Positions 27,322-35,182 of a DNA stretch of 64,000 nucleotides are shown here, in pieces. Source of the DNA: CAZNPA01 sp964575095 (GTDB lineage: Bacteria; Pseudomonadota; Alphaproteobacteria; Rickettsiales; SXRF01); NCBI GenBank assembly GCA_964575095.1, contig CAZNPA010000007.1, positions 1 to 64,000 on the forward strand. The letters run 5' to 3'. Position 1 is the stretch's first letter; every line of letters begins with the position of its first letter. A program made the position numbers and the translations under genes. The notes beneath the pieces were generated by a model. It saw only the letters and a program-made list of their open reading frames with translations, searched no databases and was not told the DNA's origin.

Positions 27322-28417
27322 CTACACCTTCTCCGCCAGCGCCGCCGTCAGGAAATCGTCGATATCGCCATCGAGGACGCCGCGGGTGTCGCTGGTTTCG
27401 GCGTCGGTGCGCAAATCTTTCACCATCTGGTAGGGATGCAGCACGTACGAGCGTATCTGATGCCCCCAGGCGTTGTCGGTTTTGCTGTCCTCGACCACTT
27501 TCGCCTTGGCCTCGCGGATGCGTAGCTCGCGTTCATATAGCCTGGCTTTGAGCATATTCATTGCTTCAGCCTTATTGGCGTGCTGGCTGCGGCCGGCCTG
27601 GCATTTCACGGCGATTTTCGTCGGCAGGTGCGTGATGCGGACGGCCGACTCGGTTTTATTGACGTGCTGGCCGCCGGCGCCGCCGGAGCGCATGGTATCG
27701 ATCTGAATATCTTTTTCTTCGATGACGATGTTGATTCTGTCGTCGATCACCGGATACACCCACACGCTGGCGAAGCTGGTATGGCGTTTGGCGTTGGAGT
27801 CGAACGGCGAGATGCGCACCAGGCGGTGCACGCCGGATTCGGTTTTCGCCCAGCCGAAGGCGTTGTGGCCGCCGATTTTCAACGTCGCCGATTTGATGCC
27901 CGCTTCCTCGCCGCGGCTTTCGTCGATCATCTCGGTTTTATAGCCGCGGCGCTGCGCCCAGCGCGCGTACATGCGCAGCAGCATCTCCGCCCAGTCCTGC
28001 GATTCGGTGCCGCCTGCCCCGGCATTGACTTCGAGGAAGCAATCGTTGGCATCGGCCTCGCCGGAGAGCAGGCTTTCCAGCTTCAGTTTATCGAGCGCTG
28101 ACGCCACGTTTTTTAACGCGGCCTCGGCCTCGCCCAACATGGAGGTATCCTTCTCCGCCTCGGCCATGCGCGCGAGTTCCATGTTATCGGAATATTCCTG
28201 ATTCAGGCGCTCGTAGGCGCCGAGTACGTTATCGAAATAGGTGCGCTCTTTCAGTAGCGCCTGAGCTTTCTGCGGGTTGTCCCACAGCTTGGGATCCTCG
28301 ACCAGCGCATTTATCTCGTCACGGCGCTTAACCGCATTATCCCAGTCAAAGCGACCTCCTTAGCAGTTGCTGCGACTGCTGGATATGCTTGGAAAGGGTT
28401 TCAATTTCTGCTTTCAT
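27322..28417 (-). CDS. prfB: Peptide chain release factor 2 (requires +1 frameshift)
   Basis: Terminates translation at UGA and UAA. The first 23 codons from ATG 28417 (MKAEIETLSKHIQQSQQLLRRSL) end at an in-frame TGA at 28348-28346; a +1 shift at CTT-T-GAC continues with DWDNAVKRRDEIN to the stop at 27322, giving a 364-residue protein, the normal RF2 length. The body has the anticodon-like SPF motif (VRISPFDSN) and the peptidyl-hydrolysis GGQ motif (GGAGGQHVNKTES). RF2 levels thus autoregulate through competition between termination and frameshifting. An ORF finder without frameshift support would miss the first 79 residues or so. Confidence 0.98.
28346..28360 (-). promoter_or_regulatory. prfB programmed +1 frameshift site
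   Basis: Internal Shine-Dalgarno AGGAGG (28360-28355), spacer TCG, then CTT TGA C. This is the classical RF2 autoregulatory signal; the E. coli version has AGGGGG-TAT-CTT-TGA-C. The SD here is a perfect anti-16S match. Confidence 0.97.
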
Positions 28418-28534
28418 GCCGATTACCTAGCATTACAAAGCATTTTATGCAAATTTGAGCTACTATTAAACTTTTCTTATTAGATTGTGGCTATGATATA
28501 CTATTGCAGTAAACCTAATCGGAGATAGCGGCGC

Positions 28535-31126
28535 ATGGCGGGTTTTACTAAGACAAATCAAGATGGTTTCTCCTTAATTACTATCAGTCTGGTGCTGGTC
28601 GTCGCCAGCGTGGTGCTGATCTCCATACTGCCCGGCGGTAAAAGCAGTGACGCCGAAAAAACCAGCCTTACCAAAGAACGCATGTATGCGATTGAAGAAG
28701 CCACGAAGAACTTCATGGCGACCAGACTGCGCCGCCCGTGCCCGGCCGATCTGACTCTCGCCCAGACGGACAGTGATTTTGGCGTGGAGGCCGACACCCC
28801 CGGAACCTGTACCGGCGGTTCGCCGGCGGCTAATCTGGCCGACGACAACAATTACGGTCTGGTTGTCGGCGGCGTGCCCACTAGAACACTGCAGCTACCC
28901 AACGAATACGCATTCGACGGTTTTGGCCGACGCATTTCCTATGTTGTGGACAAACGTGCCACGAAGTCCGCCGCCGGCACCCTCAGCGGCACGTTACAAT
29001 CGTGTTTTGACCTGCAATCCCAGAATAAAAAAGGCGCGTTGATCATAGGATCTCACGTGCAAGCGGCAAACGTTACCAGCATTGAGGATTACGCTATGTG
29101 GGCGCTGGTCTCTCATGGCAAGGACGGCCTTGGCGGTTACTCGATGGAAGGCGGCGCTTCGCGCATAAGCACCATGACTACGGATGACGACAGGCTCGCC
29201 AACTCCTTCTTCGACATCGATAACGGCGCTTATGTCGATTATTTTTCCGGCACCCTCGTAACGCGGGGATATACTTCGGCGTTTGACGATATCGTCTGGT
29301 ATGCAGAGGCGACAAAAAATACCTGCTGCATGGGATCTTCCTGCCAGACGGGGTTCGGCATCAGCAACATTCCTGCGACTGTCGCTGGTGCCCCAACCAC
29401 CGTTGGCAGGATGATTGCCACCGGCGATATCAACGGCGATAGCATAAAAGACGTGGTATTCGGAATGAACGGCGGAGCAACAGACTTAGGCTACACCAGT
29501 AAAATGTATGTTGTTTTCGGCACAAAAACTGGGTGGCCGATCAGCTATCCCGTAGACGTTACAACGCTGGATGGCACCAATGGCTTTGCAATTAACCTGG
29601 CCGGTTATTCTAACAGCGCCACGGGCGGTGGGCAAAGAACAATCGCGGTCGGCGATCTGAATGGCGACGGATATGACGATATCGCCATCGGCTTCACTAA
29701 AACCCTCACCAGTTTCCAGGCGTTCATTCTTTTCGGCCAGGCGACTTTCGCTTCTTCCGTATCGCTTTCTAACCTTAGCGCTCCCAGCGGAGCACCGGTA
29801 GCCAATTCCGGCATTATCTTAAAAACCTTCTCCAGCGGCAGCGTTTCCCCAAGCGGCATGGCCATCGGGCATGTGCATGATTATAACACCGACGGCTATA
29901 AAGGCTGCGCCAACTGCAAGGATCTCGTGTTTTCAACCGCCAGCACAAACGGATCGACGTCCGGCGGACAAAATGCCGTATTCGTGATTTACGGCCGCAC
30001 CGACTGGACAAGCTGGGCGGCGCCCATGACCTACGCCGCCGGTCCGCCAAGCACCATATCCGTCCCCAATACCTACTACAGTGTTGGCCTTGCCGACGGG
30101 TTCAAGATTGCCACGTCGGATTCCACCAACAGCCCCATGGGCGGAAGCACCGTCTTGCTAAACACGTTGGCTTTGGGCGATGTGAACGGCGATACCTATG
30201 ACGACATCATCGTCGTCGACAACAAAGCACCCAACAACACCAGCGTCGGAAAAATGTACGTTATTTTCGGCAAAGCCAGCTGGCTGGCCGATATCGCCTA
30301 CACCACCGGCGCCGCCGCCTCAATTTGCTATGATACTTATAAATGCGCCAACATCGTCACCCTGCTTACCGATGTTTCCGACGCCGTGTTATTCACCGCC
30401 ACCGGCAGCAGCAAGCTGGGCAGCACGCTGGCGGTGACGGATTACGATGGCGACGGCTATAAAGACATCTTCGTCGGCGACACCACCCACGTCTACGGCT
30501 ACAAAGGAAAAAGCGGCGCCTGGGCGACGGTCGACCTCAACGGCGGCAGCACCTTCACCATCGACACCAGCACCAGCCTTCCCTCATGGATCACCGCCGC
30601 GCCGATGCCCTATTTCATGACCACCGGCGACGTCAATAATGACGGCAAGCCAGACTTGTTGCTGGGAAGCCCCAACAGCACCACGCCCAGCGACTGCGCG
30701 AAACACGCCAACACCGGATCGGTATATGTCTTGATGCAGCCGAGCAGTGGCTGGGCCAGCGGCAATTTATTCGTTGCTGACGCGGATACGGCCTGCGACG
30801 CCGATGAAATCAATACCGCTTCATACCCCGGCAGCTTCCGCATCGACGGCACCAGCGCTTCCGGCGGCAGCACCAGCGATTATGCTTTTACTGCCACCGT
30901 CGCTGATATTAACCACGACGGCAAAAACGATATTTTTATCGCCGCGCCGGGATTCTTTTATGATAATGGTAATGATTACTATGGCGCCGTGTTTTCTCTC
31001 TACGGTCGCCAAACTTGGAATTCGTTCTACAATTTAACCGACCTGCCTGCCGCAGCCTATATGATTAGCATTGCCGGTGGTGGCGGTGGCGGTGGCGGCG
31101 GTGGCGGTGGCGGAGTTTTTGAGTGA
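28535..31126 (+). CDS. Pseudopilin-like N-terminus fused to FG-GAP repeat protein
   Basis: An 863-residue protein. Residues 10-34 look like a type III (prepilin) signal: QDG|FSLI followed by a 20-residue hydrophobic helix, but Glu at +5 is replaced by Thr. Residues about 260-840 hold integrin-type FG-GAP repeats, each with a calcium-binding D-x-[DN]-x-D-G-x2-D loop (for example GDINGDSIKD, GDLNGDGYDD, DYDGDGYKD, GDVNNDGKPD, DINHDGKND; at least seven). The tail ends in about 13 consecutive Gly then VFE. It is probably processed by prepilin peptidase and surface-displayed as an adhesin or pilus-tip protein (inference). It interrupts the prfB and ponA-amiC genes on the opposite strand. GGAG lies 12 bases ahead of the ATG. 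Confidence 0.85.
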   Translation: MAGFTKTNQDGFSLITISLVLVVASVVLISILPGGKSSDAEKTSLTKERMYAIEEATKNFMATRLRRPCPADLTLAQTDSDFGVEADTPGTCTGGSPAANLADDNNYGLVVGGVPTRTLQLPNEYAFDGFGRRISYVVDKRATKSAAGTLSGTLQSCFDLQSQNKKGALIIGSHVQAANVTSIEDYAMWALVSHGKDGLGGYSMEGGASRISTMTTDDDRLANSFFDIDNGAYVDYFSGTLVTRGYTSAFDDIVWYAEATKNTCCMGSSCQTGFGISNIPATVAGAPTTVGRMIATGDINGDSIKDVVFGMNGGATDLGYTSKMYVVFGTKTGWPISYPVDVTTLDGTNGFAINLAGYSNSATGGGQRTIAVGDLNGDGYDDIAIGFTKTLTSFQAFILFGQATFASSVSLSNLSAPSGAPVANSGIILKTFSSGSVSPSGMAIGHVHDYNTDGYKGCANCKDLVFSTASTNGSTSGGQNAVFVIYGRTDWTSWAAPMTYAAGPPSTISVPNTYYSVGLADGFKIATSDSTNSPMGGSTVLLNTLALGDVNGDTYDDIIVVDNKAPNNTSVGKMYVIFGKASWLADIAYTTGAAASICYDTYKCANIVTLLTDVSDAVLFTATGSSKLGSTLAVTDYDGDGYKDIFVGDTTHVYGYKGKSGAWATVDLNGGSTFTIDTSTSLPSWITAAPMPYFMTTGDVNNDGKPDLLLGSPNSTTPSDCAKHANTGSVYVLMQPSSGWASGNLFVADADTACDADEINTASYPGSFRIDGTSASGGSTSDYAFTATVADINHDGKNDIFIAAPGFFYDNGNDYYGAVFSLYGRQTWNSFYNLTDLPAAAYMISIAGGGGGGGGGGGGGVFE

Positions 31127-31163
31127 TATAATCCGCGCTATATTCTAGCGGCGCATCACCCTC

Positions 31164-33662
31164 TTAATATAAACCACCGGGACCGGTTATCGCATCGGGC
31201 GATTCGGCGGAATCAGGGTTAGCCGGTAAGATAGCCGCCGGTTTGTTTTCCACGGAATTATCGGAAATATTCTCCGGCGTGATGCCTGGAACATACAGCG
31301 ATTTTCCGGTCACGAACGCTTCTTCGATAATGGGGCCAGTGGCCGGGTTATCTGACGTCACCGGCATGCCGGTTTTAAGATCGACCTGCACTAACTGGAT
31401 GCCGCGCGGCACATTGAACGGTTTATTCTGCTTGTCCTTAAGCGCGTCTTTCATAAAGGATATGAACGCAGGCAGCGCCACCGAAGCACCGGTTTCTTTC
31501 TCACCCAGTGTGCGCGGCTTGTCGTAACCGATATAAACGCCGGCCACGAGATCGGGCGTAAAGCCAATGAACCAGGCATCGTTGCTGTCGTTGGTGGTGC
31601 CGGTCTTGCCGGCGACGATCTTGCCGATTTCGCGGGCGCGGGCGCCGGTCCCGCGAATGGTGGCGCCCTCCAGCATCGAGATCACCTGATAGGCCACGCG
31701 CGGATCGACTATCTGCTCGCGGGTATCGCCGGGTATTGGCGGTGGGTTGCTCATGTCGGCATCCTGCAACGTTGCCAGCATGCAGTTGGGGCAGTTGCGG
31801 TTATCGCGCCGGTAAATGGTCTGGCCGTGACGGTCGTCAATACGTTCCACCAGCGCCGGCGCGATGCGCTTGCCGCCATCAGCGATAATGCCGTAAGCGT
31901 TGGCGATTCGGAACAAAGAGGTTTCCGCCGATCCGAGCACGATGGAAAAATTGCGCGCGGGATCGTCGTAAATTCCGAAGCGTCTGCCGATCTCCATCGC
32001 TTTCTCAATGCCGAGCGTCTGTGCGATGCGCACCGTCATGGTGTTGCGCGATTTCTCCAGGCCGACGCGCATGGTCGCCTGCCCTAAAAACTCGCTCTCA
32101 TAGTTTTGCGGCTGCCACATCGGCAGTCCCTCGCCCTGACTCATCTCGATCGGCGCATCTTCGATGACGGTCGATGGCGTGTATCCGTTTTCCAGCCCGG
32201 CGATATAGACGAACGGCTTGAATGCCGATCCCGGCTGGCGCTTGGCCTGCGTCACGCGGTTGAATTCCGAACCGCCGTAGGCATAACCGCCCGACATCGC
32301 CAGCACGCGGCCGGTATGCGGATCGAGTGCGATCATACCGCCGTTGACTTCCGGTATCTGCTGCAAATCCCAGGTTCTCTTCTGGTCACCCAGCGTCAAT
32401 AATTTTTTCTGCTCGTTGCCGATCGGCCCGACCAGTATGACGTCGCCCTGCTTCAACAACTCGGACAGTTTCTTGCTTCCCGGCCATTTCGACACCAGAG
32501 GCGATAACGCCCCGCGCACCTCGTCCTCGAAGGCAATGGTGATATGCTTGTCATCCAAGGCGGTAACCATCGCCAGCTTTTGCCCGTTGAATAAATGAAA
32601 AGCATGTTCTTTGGAAAGTTTGGCCAGCTGATCTTTCCAGTTGCCGTTTTTATCGATACGGGCGATGGGGCCACGATAGACGCCGCGGCGGCGGTCATAA
32701 TCCACCAGCGCCTTCCTGAGCGCATTATCGGCGTATTGCTGCAACTCCGGGTCGAGCGTTGTTTTTACCACCAGCCCGCCTTCGTAGAGCACATCGTTGC
32801 CATAGGCTTGCGCCATCCAGCGCCGCACTTCCTCAGCGAAGAAATCGGCGTGGGCAATTTCGCTGGCGCCGCGGTTCTGTAAGACGATCGGCGCCTGTTT
32901 TGCCGCCTGCGCTTCCTCGGCAAGGATGTAATTTCCTTCCAACATGCGATCGATCACCCAGTCGCGCCGCTCCTTGGCCATGGCGTAATTCTTGCGCGGA
33001 TCGTAAGACGCGGGCGCTTTCGGCTGCGCTGCCAGCAGCGCCGCTTCCTCCAGCGTCAGCTCGTCCATCGATTTGTTGAAATAATTCTGCGCCGCCGCCG
33101 CCACGCCATACGAACCCAGCCCCAGATAAATTTCGTTGAGATAAAGCTCGAGGATTTTATCCTTGCTGTAGGCCTGGCTGATGCGCATGGCGAGGATGGC
33201 TTCCTTGATCTTGCGCTCGATGGATTTTTCGTTGGTGAGCAAAAAATTCTTGACCACCTGCTGCGTGATGGTCGAGCCGCCGACCAGCGATTTCCCCTTG
33301 CCATAATGGATGATGTTGTTGCGCACGGCGCGGATGATGCCTGAAATGTCGATGCCGGTATGTTCGTAGAAATTTTTATCCTCCGCCGAGATGAACGCCT
33401 GTATCACGCGGCGCGGCACGGCTTTCAAGGGCACGAACACGCGCTTTTCCGTGGCGTATTCAGCCAGCACCCTGCCGTCGGCGGCGTAAAAGCGCGTCAC
33501 GGTCGGCGGGTTGTATTGCGCCAGCTGGCGGTAATCGGGAAGGTCTTTACTGTAATAGTTGAAAAAGATAATCCCCAGCACCGCGCCCAATATCAGCACC
33601 GTGCACGCCAGCGAAAACAGCCAGCTGCCGAATATCAGCAAGACGCGCAGCAGCGGATTCAT
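31164..33662 (-). CDS. mrcA: Penicillin-binding protein 1A, bifunctional
   Basis: Polymerises and cross-links peptidoglycan in the periplasm. The 832-residue product has an N-terminal membrane anchor (about 8-32), a GT51 glycosyltransferase domain with EDKNFYEHTGID (catalytic Glu) and STITQQVVKNFLL, an OB-like insert typical of alphaproteobacterial PBP1A, and a transpeptidase with SxxK (GSAFKPF), SRNT and KTGTT motifs, followed by a Pro-rich disordered tail. Its start overlaps the amiC stop by four bases, so synthase and amidase share a transcript. Confidence 0.97.
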   Translation of the reverse strand: MNPLLRVLLIFGSWLFSLACTVLILGAVLGIIFFNYYSKDLPDYRQLAQYNPPTVTRFYAADGRVLAEYATEKRVFVPLKAVPRRVIQAFISAEDKNFYEHTGIDISGIIRAVRNNIIHYGKGKSLVGGSTITQQVVKNFLLTNEKSIERKIKEAILAMRISQAYSKDKILELYLNEIYLGLGSYGVAAAAQNYFNKSMDELTLEEAALLAAQPKAPASYDPRKNYAMAKERRDWVIDRMLEGNYILAEEAQAAKQAPIVLQNRGASEIAHADFFAEEVRRWMAQAYGNDVLYEGGLVVKTTLDPELQQYADNALRKALVDYDRRRGVYRGPIARIDKNGNWKDQLAKLSKEHAFHLFNGQKLAMVTALDDKHITIAFEDEVRGALSPLVSKWPGSKKLSELLKQGDVILVGPIGNEQKKLLTLGDQKRTWDLQQIPEVNGGMIALDPHTGRVLAMSGGYAYGGSEFNRVTQAKRQPGSAFKPFVYIAGLENGYTPSTVIEDAPIEMSQGEGLPMWQPQNYESEFLGQATMRVGLEKSRNTMTVRIAQTLGIEKAMEIGRRFGIYDDPARNFSIVLGSAETSLFRIANAYGIIADGGKRIAPALVERIDDRHGQTIYRRDNRNCPNCMLATLQDADMSNPPPIPGDTREQIVDPRVAYQVISMLEGATIRGTGARAREIGKIVAGKTGTTNDSNDAWFIGFTPDLVAGVYIGYDKPRTLGEKETGASVALPAFISFMKDALKDKQNKPFNVPRGIQLVQVDLKTGMPVTSDNPATGPIIEEAFVTGKSLYVPGITPENISDNSVENKPAAILPANPDSAESPDAITGPGGLY

Positions 33663-34807
33663 TCGCCGTCCGTTTTTTTCTTGCGGCGGAAATAGGCGTC
33701 GACGCCGCGGGCGATGCCGCTGGTGACCTTATCGCGATATGCCTGCGACTTCAGCAATTTTTCATCGTTCCTGTGCGATAAAAATCCCAACTCAACCAAC
33801 ACCGACGGAATGTCCGGCGCCTTCAGCACGGCAAAGCCGGCAAAGCGATGTGTTTTAGGCAACAGCCGTACCTTGCTTTGCAAGGACACCACCAATAAAT
33901 CGGCAAACGTCGCCGAGCGGTTTTTCGTTTCACGCTGCGCCAGGGAGATAAGGATGTCGGCGACATCCTGCCGCTCTTCCGACAAATCCATGTCCGCCAG
34001 CACGTCGGATTTATTTTCGCGCGCCGCCAGCGCCTCGGCCTCTTCGTCGGACGCCTGTTCCGACAAGGTATAGACCGAAAGCCCGCGCACATTATCCGGC
34101 GCCGAATCGGCATGCAGCGAAATAAACAGGCTGCCCTGCGCCTTGCGGGCGATCTCAATGCGCTTCCTGAGCATGATGAAGGTGTCATCGTCGCGCGTCA
34201 GGATGACTTCGTACTTGCCGCTCTTCATCAGTTTTTCGCGCAAGGCTTCGGCATAGTCGAGCACGACATCCTTTTCCTGCGTGCCATCCGCCGCGATGGT
34301 GCCGGGGTCAACACCGCCGTGGCCGGGATCGATGACGATCACCGGTTTTTCCGGCCTTTTTGCCCGGGCGGATTTCTTACCGCTTTCCGCCGCTTCGATT
34401 TTAATCAGTATCTGCGCGCCGTTTTTATCCATCCCGGTATCGGTATCGATAACGCGCACCGGCTGCTTTAGATCAAAAACGAACCGCGACGTCGCCTTAT
34501 CGAATTGCCCAAAACGCAGTTCTTTTATCAGCTCCCCATCGTAAGATGACGGCAGGGTGACTTTCTTTTGCTGTGCGAGCGGCATCTTTATCTGCGGCAC
34601 ATCGACCACCATCCGGTCGGGATTTCCGATGGTAAAAATCTTATAGGGTTCGGCGGTGGGGACGGTCAGGGTGATGATTTCCGTGCCCTCCTCGCCGGAA
34701 ACGGCCACCTGAGGTAGCGCCTGCGCCGCCGGCGCCATAGCCAAAACCAGGGCCAGGCCGGTAAAAAAGTAAGATATTGTTTTAATTGAATTATACATAT
34801 CGTTCAC
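33659..34807 (-). CDS. amiC: N-acetylmuramoyl-L-alanine amidase with AMIN domain
   Basis: Zinc amidase that removes stem peptides from peptidoglycan, usually during daughter-cell separation. The 382-residue product has a signal peptide (about 1-30, ending AAQA), an AMIN domain (about 31-135, septal targeting in homologues), and an Amidase_3 domain with VIDPGHGGVDPGTIAADGTQEKD (first zinc His and Glu), SLHADSA (second His) and VLVELGFLSHRNDE (catalytic Glu). A second ATG at 34798 is a possible start. Divergent from rne across a 375-base spacer; upstream member of the amiC-mrcA pair. Confidence 0.95.
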   Translation of the reverse strand: MNDMYNSIKTISYFFTGLALVLAMAPAAQALPQVAVSGEEGTEIITLTVPTAEPYKIFTIGNPDRMVVDVPQIKMPLAQQKKVTLPSSYDGELIKELRFGQFDKATSRFVFDLKQPVRVIDTDTGMDKNGAQILIKIEAAESGKKSARAKRPEKPVIVIDPGHGGVDPGTIAADGTQEKDVVLDYAEALREKLMKSGKYEVILTRDDDTFIMLRKRIEIARKAQGSLFISLHADSAPDNVRGLSVYTLSEQASDEEAEALAARENKSDVLADMDLSEERQDVADILISLAQRETKNRSATFADLLVVSLQSKVRLLPKTHRFAGFAVLKAPDIPSVLVELGFLSHRNDEKLLKSQAYRDKVTSGIARGVDAYFRRKKKTDGE

Positions 34808-35182
34808 GGTTTTAGAATGTGCTCATTTTCGCCGGGGTTGTAAAGTTTATTGTGCAATTATTTTTTATGTCTATAATGAAGGTCGATGCGTCATGCAGGT
34901 GCGTGACGCGCTAAAGAATGTGGTTAAGGCTGTTTTCAGACACTCTAAAAACGGACTTGGCCCTGAAGTAACAACGGTATTTTGATACAAACCTCGCCCT
35001 CATGGTGCGAGCGTCAGATTCGTATGGGACATTCCTTCCGTCATAACAGTAAGACAACGCGCGGGCTTGGCACCGGCGGCGCAACTTTGCGCGCGCGGCC
35101 GCTTTTACTGCGATCGTTTACGGAACCGCTTCCCCCCGGCTGATGCTCCTTCCGTGAGGCGACCTAATTAGGAGTCGCTCTC
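34808..35182 (+). promoter_or_regulatory. Long structured leader of rne
   Basis: This 375-base gap has no credible gene on either strand. A promoter at 34850-34877 would give a leader of about 300 nucleotides before the rne ATG. Local complementarity includes GCGTCA(TGCAGG)TGCGTGACGC at 34888-34908, and GCGCGCGGCCGC-rich stretches near 35080-35100; ATTAGGAGTCGC supplies the ribosome binding site. Long leaders that mediate feedback by RNase E are known in other bacteria; that role here is inferred. Confidence 0.5.
34850..34877 (+). promoter_or_regulatory. Sigma-70-type promoter of rne
   Basis: TTGTGC at 34850-34855, 16-base AT-rich spacer, TATAAT at 34872-34877. The -10 is a perfect consensus, unusual in this GC-rich sequence. 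Confidence 0.65.

Noticed and set aside
31075..31116. GGTGGC tandem repeats as a CRISPR or minisatellite locus
   Set aside because: Codes for the polyglycine tail of the FG-GAP protein in frame; no spacers.
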